A DNA stretch of 64,000 nt from Verrucomicrobiia bacterium (GTDB taxonomy: Bacteria; Verrucomicrobiota; Verrucomicrobiia; Opitutales; Opitutaceae). Below are positions 1-8,570 of the stretch, in pieces (positions within the stretch are counted from its first letter, which is position 1; every line of letters starts with the position of its first letter). Position numbers and translations under genes: made by a program. Where the stretch lies: positions 47,732 through 111,731 of the forward strand of contig WYBX01000022.1 in the NCBI GenBank assembly GCA_011525695.1, in the 5' to 3' direction. Below the pieces are notes generated by a model. The model was not told the origin of the DNA and made no database searches. It saw only the letters and a program-made list of their open reading frames with translations.

Positions 1-720
1 GGGCACCGGCTGCTTGTCGGGCACAAACTTGCCGGCAAAGAGCACCACGCGCCGGGCGCTGGTCAGGTGCAAACTGGCGCGCAGGCGGCTGGCCTGGTCT
101 GCGAGGGCGGGGTCCTGCGGGTTGAAGCGCGAGGCGTCGACCGCATGAGGGACGAAGAAGAGCCGGTGCTTGGGAACGCCCAGCGTCCGGAAGTAGTCGC
201 GATTGGCCGCACCGACGAACAGGCAGCCCGCGAACTGGGCAAAGAGCATTCGCAAGGCGAGCCGGCGCAACCGCGGCGGCGGACCGCGGCCGAGGAAGTG
301 GGAATCACCCCGGAAGAGCACAGGCACGGAATGCAGGCGGGCCCAGAGGATGGCGCGCAGGTGGCTGCGCCAGTTGTAGCCGAACACCAGCAGGAGATCC
401 GGCTGCCACGCCGCGAGCCGCGAGGGCAGCGAGGGATTGTGGAGCCCATTGAAATGATGCGTGCCGGGATCGGGCGCGATGTTCGGGACAAATTCGTGCT
501 CGTATCCGGAAAGCAGGTCGACATCCCACTTGAAGGTCGTCCCGAACCGGGGATCGCGCCGGGCCGTGACGCCGAATTCCCAGAGGTAGAAGACGCGCAG
601 GCAACGTGTTCCCTCGGCGGCGATCTGCCGGAACCAGGGGCTGTAATACTGCGTCGGATGCGAGAGCACGACCGCCAGCCGGCGGCGGAACGGGATTTCG
701 GCGGGGGAGGGCGAGGTCAC
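1..720 (-). CDS. Glycosyltransferase, GT4-like, 3' part off the window
   Basis: Translating the minus strand from the GTG at 720 gives 240 residues with no stop up to the window edge, so the C-terminus is missing. The N-terminal half reads as a GT-B fold donor-independent domain (LAVVLSHPTQYYSPWFRQIA, then VPVLFRGDSHFLG). The visible end has the linker typical of GT4 enzymes (FVPHAVDASRFNP, then RRVVLFAGKFVPDKQP), where the second Rossmann domain begins. The GTG overlaps the stop of the upstream polymerase gene as GTGA, so translation is probably coupled. It likely adds a sugar to the lipid-linked glycan on the cytoplasmic face. Linkage and sugar cannot be told. The family is clear; the exact subfamily is not. 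Confidence 0.8.
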   Translation of the reverse strand, partial: MTSPSPAEIPFRRRLAVVLSHPTQYYSPWFRQIAAEGTRCLRVFYLWEFGVTARRDPRFGTTFKWDVDLLSGYEHEFVPNIAPDPGTHHFNGLHNPSLPSRLAAWQPDLLLVFGYNWRSHLRAILWARLHSVPVLFRGDSHFLGRGPPPRLRRLALRMLFAQFAGCLFVGAANRDYFRTLGVPKHRLFFVPHAVDASRFNPQDPALADQASRLRASLHLTSARRVVLFAGKFVPDKQPVP

Positions 721-2174
721 CGGCCGAGGAGGTTGCGAACAACGAACGGCACGCCCAGCACGGCCACGCAGGCCTGGTAAAGGGAGCTCAGCCAGGCGGC
801 GAGCGTGAGCTCCGACTGGAATGACCAGGCCATGAGCACGATCAGGAAAAGCCCGGGGTAGGAAAGCAGTGGGCTCCGCGCGGCCCAGCCGCTGATCTTC
901 TTGAAGCAGAAGGCAAACACGGCCCCGACGAGGGCCAGCCCGAACATGCCGTAGTTGGCATAGGCCTCGGACAGGAGCCCGAACGCGATGGTGGTCTTGG
1001 CGGTGGCTGCCTCGTCCTGCAGGCCGTAATAGATCGAGAGCGTGTTCGTCGCGATGTGGCTGAAGGGCTTTTCCGGCCAGAGGAACCGCGGCACGAACTG
1101 CCCCGGCACATATCGGTAAGTCGCCCCTTCGAGGAACGGCTGCCGCTCGGGCGTGTACGTCACGACGAGGCAGAGAATGTGCATCAGGGAGGTGCGCTCC
1201 AGGAGCCGGCTGGTCTGCTCCACCTGTTCCGGAGTCTCCGACTCGAAGCTGTGCCCAAGCCATTCGGAAAAGAAGGCGGGCAACTGGGTGAGGGTCGGTT
1301 TCGATGCACCCCCCTCCCAGTAGATTGCCCGCATGGCCGTCTTGCCGGTGTGAAGCGCTCCCACCACCGGCAGGCTGAGCGCCATTGCCAGGAGTGGGAG
1401 CCGGTGACTTCCAGTGACATAGCCGAGGAATGCCAGGACCATCATCGACATGCCGGAGATCAGATAAAGACTGGTCCAGCTCAGCAGGATTTGGACGATC
1501 AAGAGGGCAAGGAATGCATTCTTTTGTCCCCGCCGCAGCAGACCCTGTCCCCACAGCCGGCTCAGGATGAACGTGGCCATGATGCCCACGCCGAAACACA
1601 CGGCGCGCAGCACCCCTTCGATTTCGCGGGGTATCCAGTCGGTGAATTCCGTAACCGCGGTGTAGGCCGCCGAGACGAGCATCCCATATTCGAGATAGGT
1701 GGCGACGTTCCGGGCAATGACCTCGCTGGTCCAGAGCCGGGTCGTCCGTGCGCGCGCCGGAGTGGCGGCGTAGACGATATTGGCAACCACCTGGAAAAGG
1801 AGCACTCCCATGGCAGCGACAGTCACATCGTCGGCACTGAAATGGACAAGATGCCGGTGACCGCTGAGCAATGGAATCGCGTAGGTGTTCACGCCGGTGA
1901 GCATGAACACCTCGAAGACGGGAAAACGGTAATCGCCGCGTTTCGCCCAGAGCAATGCGGGCGCCGAGGCCCCGACGAAGATCAGCAATCCCAGGTAAAG
2001 GTGGAGCGGTTCGCCGCTGGTGGATGTCAGGCTATAGTAGGCGAGAACCGCCACCAGACCGGCCACGCCGAGGCTGAACAGCCGCCGGGGTGCGAGTCGG
2101 CGCGAGACCGGGATCGGGCGGCGCTCGGGCGCAGGCGGGGCCGTTTCCGGCACGGATGGAATCGGTTCGCTCAT
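717..2174 (-). CDS. Wzy-like oligosaccharide repeat-unit polymerase
   Basis: 485 aa, hydrophobic almost throughout, with roughly ten or more predicted membrane segments after a charged, proline-rich cytoplasmic N-terminus (residues 1-28). A large soluble loop in the second half holds the motif FVPRFLWPEKP, which I associate with O-antigen and exopolysaccharide polymerases of the Wzy/EpsG-like group. These enzymes join repeat units on undecaprenyl diphosphate in the periplasm. The start overlaps the stop of the upstream GT4 gene (ATGA), and the stop overlaps the next GT start (GTGA). The presence of both a Wzy-like protein and an ABC exporter in one locus is unusual. An alternative is an O-antigen ligase-like role; the Wzy and WaaL families are hard to separate by sequence. 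Confidence 0.65.
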   Translation of the reverse strand: MSEPIPSVPETAPPAPERRPIPVSRRLAPRRLFSLGVAGLVAVLAYYSLTSTSGEPLHLYLGLLIFVGASAPALLWAKRGDYRFPVFEVFMLTGVNTYAIPLLSGHRHLVHFSADDVTVAAMGVLLFQVVANIVYAATPARARTTRLWTSEVIARNVATYLEYGMLVSAAYTAVTEFTDWIPREIEGVLRAVCFGVGIMATFILSRLWGQGLLRRGQKNAFLALLIVQILLSWTSLYLISGMSMMVLAFLGYVTGSHRLPLLAMALSLPVVGALHTGKTAMRAIYWEGGASKPTLTQLPAFFSEWLGHSFESETPEQVEQTSRLLERTSLMHILCLVVTYTPERQPFLEGATYRYVPGQFVPRFLWPEKPFSHIATNTLSIYYGLQDEAATAKTTIAFGLLSEAYANYGMFGLALVGAVFAFCFKKISGWAARSPLLSYPGLFLIVLMAWSFQSELTLAAWLSSLYQACVAVLGVPFVVRNLLGR

Positions 2175-3469
2175 CCGACGAGACTCTGTTCGAGAATTCC
2201 GGCGAGCCGGCGGGTCAGGACCTCGGCGGTGAAGGAGCCAAGGCGGGCTTCATTGAAGGGGGGCACGGTCGAGGACGCCGGATGGTTGAACCATCGGTCA
2301 AGGATCTCCGCGGCGGCAGGAGTGATCCCGGAGGTTCCGGCGCAGCCGACGAAGATGCCGCTTCCAACCTGCTCCGACAGTTCGCGGACCGGGCTCTGCG
2401 GGTGGAAGACCAACAGCAATGGACGACGGGCCAGCAGATAAGGGAAGAGTTTGGAGGCGTTGTAGCTGGAATCATCGGAGCCGATGGCGAGGAGTGCGTC
2501 GGCGTTCCGCAGATAATACAACGCTTCAAAATAAGGCACGCGGCCGGTGTGTTCAGTGACGAAATCTGCGACGCCCTCCTCCCGGGCAAGGGGGGAGACC
2601 CATTCCCGGCTCCGCGGCGGCGGGGCGTAGTCCGTGCCGACGAAATGGAATCGCCACCGTTCGGCGACGCCTGGGCTGGATTCCTGGTGCCGCCGGAAGG
2701 CACGGAAGAAGGCGCGGAGCGCGGGTTGCATCCCGGCGACGCAGCGGCCGACATAGACGGCGTGGCGGAAACCGTCGGTGAAATCGAACAGCGGGCGCGG
2801 CGGCGGTTCCCGCAGGGCCAGGCTGAAGTCGGCCGGCTCGACGCCGAACGGCAGCACGTGGAGCCGGGAGCGATCCAGGGTGGGATAGCGCGTACAGAGG
2901 TCCGCGATATAGGCAGGTGAGACACTGAGGATGGCGGCGGCGTGTCCGACCGCACGGGGCTCGCGGCGGCGTGCACTCCACTGGCTCAGGCCAAACTTGA
3001 GCCGTCCACCGGGGGGAGGAACACCGCTCCGATGGTAATAATCATTTACCCAGGGATCCTGGTAATCGAGGATATAGGGAACGGCGAAGCGATCGCGCCA
3101 GCGCGGACCGAGCGAGAAGGCGCTGAACTGGGTGGTGCTGAAAAGGACCGCATCGAATCGCTCGGTCGCCAGCAGGTGTTCGGCGGCCCGACGCACGGCG
3201 GCGCCGCAGCGGAGCCAGAGATTGTCGAATCCGAGCGGCTTTGTGAGCCCGGGCGGTATCCCGCGTACCCGGACGATCCGGATCCCGGGTGGATAGGCGG
3301 ACTCCAGCAGGAAATCGAGCGTGGCGCCGGCGACGAATTCCGGAGCAATGGCAACGATGGTGGGTTCCCAGCCGCACTTTGCCAGATAGGGCAGCGCCTG
3401 CCGCACGCGTTGCATGTCCGGCGCATTGACCGGTGGAAAGTGGGGCGAAATGATGAGGAGCTTTTTCAC
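2171..3469 (-). CDS. Glycosyltransferase family 4
   Basis: 432 aa, GTG start (MKKLLIISPHFPPVNAP). The N-terminus is the classic first beta strand and glycine/proline loop of GT4 acceptor domains. Centrally it has RLHVLPFGVEPADFS, the usual domain linker. The C-terminal part, with PYFEALYYLRNADALLAIGSDD and KLFPYLLARRPLL, corresponds to the nucleotide-sugar side. The SYNASKLFPYL stretch stands where most GT4 enzymes have their EX7E motif, so this is a divergent member like those of Fuc4NAc-type transferases. It overlaps both neighbours by 4 bp. It acts presumably on the membrane-bound glycan in the cytoplasm; donor unknown. Confidence 0.8.
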   Translation of the reverse strand: MKKLLIISPHFPPVNAPDMQRVRQALPYLAKCGWEPTIVAIAPEFVAGATLDFLLESAYPPGIRIVRVRGIPPGLTKPLGFDNLWLRCGAAVRRAAEHLLATERFDAVLFSTTQFSAFSLGPRWRDRFAVPYILDYQDPWVNDYYHRSGVPPPGGRLKFGLSQWSARRREPRAVGHAAAILSVSPAYIADLCTRYPTLDRSRLHVLPFGVEPADFSLALREPPPRPLFDFTDGFRHAVYVGRCVAGMQPALRAFFRAFRRHQESSPGVAERWRFHFVGTDYAPPPRSREWVSPLAREEGVADFVTEHTGRVPYFEALYYLRNADALLAIGSDDSSYNASKLFPYLLARRPLLLVFHPQSPVRELSEQVGSGIFVGCAGTSGITPAAAEILDRWFNHPASSTVPPFNEARLGSFTAEVLTRRLAGILEQSLVG

Positions 3470-4710
3470 GAGCGATCAACCCCGGCGGTGGGAGTCCGGG
3501 CGGGTGTTGCGAGGGCTCGGGCGACGGAGGCCAGCAGGCGGGGTGCTTCACGTTCCCAACAAAAAACTCGCTCGGCCGCGGCTCGCGCCGCCGCCTTCAT
3601 CGCGGCGATCCGGGCAGGCCGTTCCAAAAGGGCGTCGAGTTCGGCGGCGGCGGCCACCGGATCGCGGAAATCATTCATGATCCCGGCGGCAGGCGCCTCG
3701 GCAAGCACCTCACGCTGGCCCGTCGTGGGCGTGGCGATGAGCCCCAGCCCAGCCTCCATATATTGGAACACCTTGTTGGTGATCGTCAGATCGCGGCTCG
3801 GAGGATCCGTCAGTTCAACGGCGAGACCCAGGTCATGCTGGCGCAGGACTGCCGGCAGGGCGCGGGAAGGCACGGCGGGTTCGAACCGGAGGTAATCCCG
3901 CAATGCGAGGGGAACCCCTTGTCTCAGCGTTTCGTGGTAGCGGGGATCCCCGTCGCCAATGAGTACCAACGTGCTCGAACGGCGCGTGCGGCTCCATGCC
4001 GCCAGGAACCGCTCGAGCCCACGGCCGGGCCCGATCGTCTGGGAGAACCAGGCCAGCGAAATGCGTTCACGTGGCCGACGAATTTCCGGCGGAGTGGAAA
4101 GCGGGAAGGTGTTCCGCAGGACAACCGGTTCTTCGCCGCCGTAGCTCCGGTGCAAGGCCGATGCGAGCGCGAGTGAGGTCGTACTGGCGTAGGCTGAACG
4201 CCGGAGATGGTGCTGCTCGAGCCTTTGCAGCAGCTGGATGGGCCGGTGCCGGCGGGCCTCGGGCAGCAAATCGCGGGAATGCCAGTCCTCGAGATCCGCC
4301 GCGACCAGTGTGCCCCGGCGCTGGAGGTGGCGGCCGATCGCCAGTCCGATCTCGGTGTGGACGATGGCCAGATGCGGCTGCAGCCCCCGGAGCGCGCGGC
4401 GATAGGCGAAATACGGTCCCAACGCCTGGGGGTGGTCAAACCCGGCGCGGACCGCCCGCCGGGCCAGCCAGGTCGCGAGCCGGTTCGAATGCCAGGCGGC
4501 ACCCCGGGCCGCGGGCCCACCGGTCGTAATCTTCCGGATACCGGTCTCCGCCATGAACCCCCGATCCTCCTCCTCGAAGCGCTCCGCCCCGCCGGCGGCG
4601 AGCACCGTGACGGCATGGCCGGCCGCCGCCAGGGTCCGGGCTTCCTTCGCCGGCCGGGGATTCCGGCAAAGCGGGCCGGCGGTGATGATGAGGATGTCAG
4701 CAGTCGTCAT
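3466..4710 (-). CDS. Glycosyltransferase (GT4-like)
   Basis: 414 aa from ATG 4710 (MTTADILIITAGPLCRNPR), chosen because the longer open frame upstream has no domain content. The first domain begins with a Rossmann strand. The middle carries ISLAWFSQTIGPGRGLERFL and STLVLIGDGDPRYHE, typical second-domain strands. Near the C-terminus NKVFQYMEAGLGLIATPTTG replaces the acidic pair of most GT4 proteins; this N-K-[FL]-x-[ED]-Y/YM pattern is common in the family. It overlaps the next GT gene as GTGA. It is followed upstream by a 58-bp gap, one of the few in the locus, which might contain an internal promoter, though I see no convincing boxes. Confidence 0.78.
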   Translation of the reverse strand: MTTADILIITAGPLCRNPRPAKEARTLAAAGHAVTVLAAGGAERFEEEDRGFMAETGIRKITTGGPAARGAAWHSNRLATWLARRAVRAGFDHPQALGPYFAYRRALRGLQPHLAIVHTEIGLAIGRHLQRRGTLVAADLEDWHSRDLLPEARRHRPIQLLQRLEQHHLRRSAYASTTSLALASALHRSYGGEEPVVLRNTFPLSTPPEIRRPRERISLAWFSQTIGPGRGLERFLAAWSRTRRSSTLVLIGDGDPRYHETLRQGVPLALRDYLRFEPAVPSRALPAVLRQHDLGLAVELTDPPSRDLTITNKVFQYMEAGLGLIATPTTGQREVLAEAPAAGIMNDFRDPVAAAAELDALLERPARIAAMKAAARAAAERVFCWEREAPRLLASVARALATPARTPTAGVDRS

Positions 4711-4768
4711 CGACCGTATCCGCGCAGAGGCAGCGCACCGCGATCCCCGACAGCTTGCCCGCTCAATT

Positions 4769-5698
4769 TCAACAGAAGAGCCGCTTGGCCAGCCGCCAGC
4801 CGAGCAGGCGCGAGCCGAGTTGAAAGCGGCCTCCGGCTGGAAAAGGCCGGCGACTGCCCCCCAGCGCCTTGGAGCGCTCCATTGCCTGGCGCGAGAGATC
4901 CCGTGCGTGGGGATAGAGTTCGAAGGCCAGCCATTTCCAGGCATGGGCTGCGGCGGCCCGGGTCCGCTCGGAGGCATCGGCTTCCAGGAGATAGCCGATC
5001 ATGCGTTCGTCGGATCGGTAAAGCGATTCCAACGCGGCGCGATCCTGCCGCCGGCTCAGGCTGCCGGAGAGATTCGAGCGGTAATAACTCCGTGCCCCCG
5101 GACAGAATACAATGCCCTTGGATGCGAGCATGACCCGCGCGAAATACTCGCCATCGTCGTTCAACGTCAGCGTTTCATCCCACGGCCCGGCGCGATCCAG
5201 GAGGGAGCGGGGCGCCAGCCAGGCTGCCGGATGCATCATGATCTGCTCCTCGTAATGCAATTGGAGGAATTCGACGCCGGTCAGGTCGCGCCAGTTCGAG
5301 CAGGGCGTGAATCGCGCCGCGGCCGGATCGGACTCGAACCGGGCCCAGGCGCCGGCGGCGAGAAGCGAGTCGTCGCGGCCGAGCAGGTGCGCCAGCTGCA
5401 GGCCGATCTTGTCGGGCGCCAGGAGATCGTCCGCATCGAGAAACTGGATATAAGAGCCGGTGGCCAGCCGGAGCCCATGGTTGCGGGCCGCACTGGCGCC
5501 GCGCCTGGGCTGGCGGGCCACGCGGACGCCCCGCGGTGCGAAGCCGGCCGCCACGGCATGACTGTTGTCGGTGGAGCCATCGTCGATGAGAATGACTTCG
5601 CAGTGCGACCAGGTCTGCGCCAGGGCGGATTCCAGCGTCACGGCCAGCCAGCGGCCGGCGTTGTGGCAGGGGATGATGATCGAAACCAGCGGGGTCAT
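4769..5698 (-). CDS. Glycosyltransferase family 2
   Basis: 309 aa, ATG start. It opens with VSIIIPCHNAGRWLAVTLES, the GT-A nucleotide-binding strand. EVILIDDGSTDNS (around residue 38) and the DXD-type metal motif FLDADDLLAPDKI (about residue 87) follow. The acceptor-side region contains WDETLTLNDDGEYFARVML, matching the usual [ED]D motif where the general base lies. Full length for a soluble GT2 enzyme without membrane anchor. It transfers one sugar from a nucleotide donor to the growing glycan. It is separated by about 28 bp from the upstream DXD-type transferase gene. Confidence 0.88.
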   Translation of the reverse strand: MTPLVSIIIPCHNAGRWLAVTLESALAQTWSHCEVILIDDGSTDNSHAVAAGFAPRGVRVARQPRRGASAARNHGLRLATGSYIQFLDADDLLAPDKIGLQLAHLLGRDDSLLAAGAWARFESDPAAARFTPCSNWRDLTGVEFLQLHYEEQIMMHPAAWLAPRSLLDRAGPWDETLTLNDDGEYFARVMLASKGIVFCPGARSYYRSNLSGSLSRRQDRAALESLYRSDERMIGYLLEADASERTRAAAAHAWKWLAFELYPHARDLSRQAMERSKALGGSRRPFPAGGRFQLGSRLLGWRLAKRLFC

Positions 5699-5726
5699 GT
5701 CCGCACGAGATTGCTGGAATGCCGCG

Positions 5727-6653
5727 TCACGCTTCCGGCGGCGGGGACTGCCACTTGGCCTCGTCCTGCCGCATGTGTTCGGAAAATTGGCCGCCCAGGA
5801 CCCGGGTGCGGATGCTGGCCCGGCTCCGCAGAACGTTCCGCACGCTCATGGGCAGGAGGCGACGGCCAGCCCGGCGGGCGAGTGCCACCATGCTCCGCCA
5901 CCAGAGGCGGCCCAGTTCCGATGCCGGCATGCCCGCTCCGACCACGACGTCCAATTCCGGCGTATAGGCGCGGGTGCCGGACCAGTCATTGAGCCGTCCG
6001 AGCAGGTTCTCGGCAGCCGGGCCCGCCCGCGAATGCAGGATTTTCACCGCACTGCAGGCGAGGTTGGTATGATGGGGAATGAAATTGAATTCCGGCCCGA
6101 GCACGGCATGGCGCAGGCCGGAAAAATAGAGGGCGCAGCGGAAGCTCTTTTGGTCGCTCACGTTGGAATAATGATAGGCGCCGGCGGTGTTTTGCGCGAG
6201 GAAGGCCATGTAGGACTTGCGCCATGACCCGAAAAATTCGCTGACGCGATCGCTGCGCCGAAACCCGAGCACCCCGGTGTTGAATTCCGGAAACGCATCC
6301 GGCACATCCGTCAGTCCATAGTCGTGGCCTTCGAACAGCTGCTGGCCGATGACATCGAAGCGATCGAGCAGGGTGAACAGGTCCTCGAGCGGTGCGGCGA
6401 CCAACGTGTCGGTGTCCAGGAACAGAAAGCGTTCATAGGGACACTGCACCATCGCGAGTTTATCCTGAAATCCGAAGCAAGGCTGATCCAGGAGCACGAG
6501 GTCGTCCCAGAATACTTCGCCTTCGGCCTGATCGGTGACGAGGCAGATTCGATCGGTGGGATGATGCGAACGCAGTCGGCGGGCTGCCTCCCGCGCCTCG
6601 GATCGGTACCGGGAACCGGTTGCGACGTAGACAAACCCACGGGTGGAGGTCAT
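5727..6653 (-). CDS. Nucleotide-diphospho-sugar transferase, GT8-like
   Basis: 308 aa. The N-terminal strand GFVYVATGSRYRSEAREAAR followed by RFLFLDTDTLVAAPLEDLF (DXD motif near residue 80) and PEFNTGVLGFRRSD is the arrangement of retaining GT-A enzymes that resemble glycogenin or LPS GT8 proteins. Residues 250-308 are basic and Arg-rich and could sit on the membrane surface. ATG 6653 overlaps the stop of the upstream methyltransferase gene (ATGA). Sugar and linkage unknown. Confidence 0.72.
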   Translation of the reverse strand: MTSTRGFVYVATGSRYRSEAREAARRLRSHHPTDRICLVTDQAEGEVFWDDLVLLDQPCFGFQDKLAMVQCPYERFLFLDTDTLVAAPLEDLFTLLDRFDVIGQQLFEGHDYGLTDVPDAFPEFNTGVLGFRRSDRVSEFFGSWRKSYMAFLAQNTAGAYHYSNVSDQKSFRCALYFSGLRHAVLGPEFNFIPHHTNLACSAVKILHSRAGPAAENLLGRLNDWSGTRAYTPELDVVVGAGMPASELGRLWWRSMVALARRAGRRLLPMSVRNVLRSRASIRTRVLGGQFSEHMRQDEAKWQSPPPEA

Positions 6654-7408
6654 GGGCGGCCCTTGCGCGGAAACAGGAACGCCAGGCCGTTGCTCCGTTC
6701 CGTGGTCATCGTATGGATATCAAACCGCTCGCGCCGTTCCCAGACCGCCTGCCGGACGCCGGGCGCGGAGAGGGCGTCATGGAGTGCGAGGCAGCCGCGT
6801 GGCGACAACCGCTGGGAATACAGCTCAATCTCCGCGCACGTCAGCCGGTACTCGTGCGTGGTGTCGATGAAGATCAAGTCGGCCACGGGCGGCAGTCTGG
6901 CCAGCAACTCGGGATCGGTGGAGAGGCCGCGATGCGGCATGGTGCCCTGGGTGAGCCCACATTGTTCGAGGTTGCGGGTCGCGCGCGCGAGGCAGCCGGA
7001 ATCGGAGTCGACGTAATGGAGCTGGCAATCGCCTCCGCGCTGCTGCAGCGCCATCGCAAGATGGGCGGTGGTCCAGCCGACGAAGCAGCCCACCTCAATC
7101 ACGGTTTGTGCGTTCATTGCCACCACCATCCGGCCGAGGCAGCGGGCGACCGATGGTTCCGACGACCATTCCCGGGTCGCTGCGGGTTGATCGGAGTCGA
7201 AGCGCTCCTGGCTCAGCGATTCGAAGCCGGGCCCGCCGGGCTCGCCACCAGAGGCGCGGGCAACGAGGTCGAAGGGGTCGAGGTTGCCGGCGGCATCCGC
7301 CAGGCGAATCCCGTAGGCGGTCGCGAACTTCACGACGTCCGGATAGATGAATCGCCGGGTCAAGGCGGTGCGCACAAGGAACCAGCGATCGCGGAGGTTA
7401 TTCTTCAT
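6650..7408 (-). CDS. Class I SAM-dependent methyltransferase
   Basis: 252 aa. Motif I is VIEVGCFVGWTTAHLAMAL (about residue 123), followed by a conserved acidic residue at the end of strand 2 (LHYVDSDSG). VADLIFIDTTHEYRLTCAEI matches the post-motif region of Methyltransferase_24 enzymes, which often bind a metal through this Asp/His pair. The set is typical of sugar O-methyltransferases in polysaccharide loci, so methylation of a glycan residue or non-reducing end is likely, though not shown. It starts about 20 bp after the upstream GT2 gene. Confidence 0.78.
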   Translation of the reverse strand: MKNNLRDRWFLVRTALTRRFIYPDVVKFATAYGIRLADAAGNLDPFDLVARASGGEPGGPGFESLSQERFDSDQPAATREWSSEPSVARCLGRMVVAMNAQTVIEVGCFVGWTTAHLAMALQQRGGDCQLHYVDSDSGCLARATRNLEQCGLTQGTMPHRGLSTDPELLARLPPVADLIFIDTTHEYRLTCAEIELYSQRLSPRGCLALHDALSAPGVRQAVWERRERFDIHTMTTERSNGLAFLFPRKGRP

Positions 7409-7429
7409 GATCGGGGCAAAGCGGAATGG

Positions 7430-8350
7430 CTATGTCCTTCCGAGGACCCGTTTGAGAATCTGTTTGATCCGAGTCCAGATTCGAACGTGAAGAGGCGTGA
7501 CTTCAGCCCAGGCCCGGAGGTTTTCGGCTGAGGCCTGAGGATCGCCAAGGCGTTTGAACTGGAGGGCCTGACTGTAGGCAATGCCGCTTAGTCCGGTGAG
7601 CATCCGCTGCAATGGATAATCTATGTGGATAGAGGCGAAGTGCCGGTAGAGGCGCTCGAATTCGCGGATGTTCTGGGCCGTTCTCTTCGTGCGATCCGTT
7701 ATGCTTTCGGTGTGTTGGCGATAGGCAGCGAGGATCTCGGGAGACATGATGATGCCACTGTCTCTAATCACGCGGCTCCACATTTCCCAGTCCTGCCCAT
7801 TCGCGATGTCTTCTCGGAACCGTCCAATGCGGTCGTAGACCTCATGGCGAACCACTACCGCCGAGGGCATGAGGTGGAGTTGTTCCCAAATCGGAGAGTC
7901 GTCCTTCGTGAACCGTTCAAAGGTGGGGTAACGAAATGAGTCCCAGAGGCGCGTCCCGTTTGCATCCACGCCGACGGCGCGGCAGGCAAGCATGCCTGCG
8001 GAGGGGTGGTTGAGCGATAGGGACGTGATCTTTTCGATGAAGCCTGGGAGGAGGTAACAGTCGCCATGCAATACAAGCACGAGATCTCCGGTGGCTAGAG
8101 CGAGGCATTGATTGAAGTTTCCACCCGCCCCGAGATTTTTCTCGTTGCAGTAATATTCAACGCGTCCGTTGCCACCATTTGTCTGAACGACTTCCCTGCA
8201 GCGCAGGTCTGAGGGATCGTCATTGACGACTGCAAGCTGCAAGCGATCCGGGCCGATATCCTGAGCGAGTACCGATTGCAGGCATTGTGGTAGGAAGTCA
8301 CTGCATCGATATGCGGGAATCATCACCGACCATGTAGGCTTGGATGTCAT
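7430..8350 (-). CDS. Glycosyltransferase family 2
   Basis: 306 aa from ATG 8350; the upstream 27 codons of the open frame show no domain. WSVMIPAYRCSDFLPQCLQS and LQLAVVNDDPSD are the nucleotide-binding strands. LVLVLHGDCYLLPGFIEKI takes the place of the DXD motif (HGD), and NGQDWEMWSRVI is the acceptor-side acidic motif. The middle region looks less GC-rich than its neighbours by eye (many AAT and ATT codons), which could mark a separate transfer into the locus. A 220-bp gap with no gene lies upstream. Confidence 0.82.
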   Translation of the reverse strand: MTSKPTWSVMIPAYRCSDFLPQCLQSVLAQDIGPDRLQLAVVNDDPSDLRCREVVQTNGGNGRVEYYCNEKNLGAGGNFNQCLALATGDLVLVLHGDCYLLPGFIEKITSLSLNHPSAGMLACRAVGVDANGTRLWDSFRYPTFERFTKDDSPIWEQLHLMPSAVVVRHEVYDRIGRFREDIANGQDWEMWSRVIRDSGIIMSPEILAAYRQHTESITDRTKRTAQNIREFERLYRHFASIHIDYPLQRMLTGLSGIAYSQALQFKRLGDPQASAENLRAWAEVTPLHVRIWTRIKQILKRVLGRT

Positions 8351-8570
8351 TGGGCTTCCAGGGCTGGAAGGGCGTTGAGCAATGTGGCCCGAGTGCTGCT
8401 CAACCAGCTTGCCGGTCCTACGGCTGCTCAACGTGAAGCGAGTCGCGTGAAAGCAGTTGAACTATTTTGTCCTCGGCAGCCGGGGAGAGTAGCGGGATGT
8501 GCGGGCGATCTGATCCAACAATATTGGTTGGATTCTCGAGTTCGAAAAGGATCGCGCGCGTGGCCTGTTG
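8351..8570. other. Gene-free gap in the polysaccharide locus
   Basis: 220 bp, the longest gap within the locus. Direct reading on both strands shows no gene, terminator or repeat. An internal promoter for the GT genes to its left is possible. Confidence 0.4.
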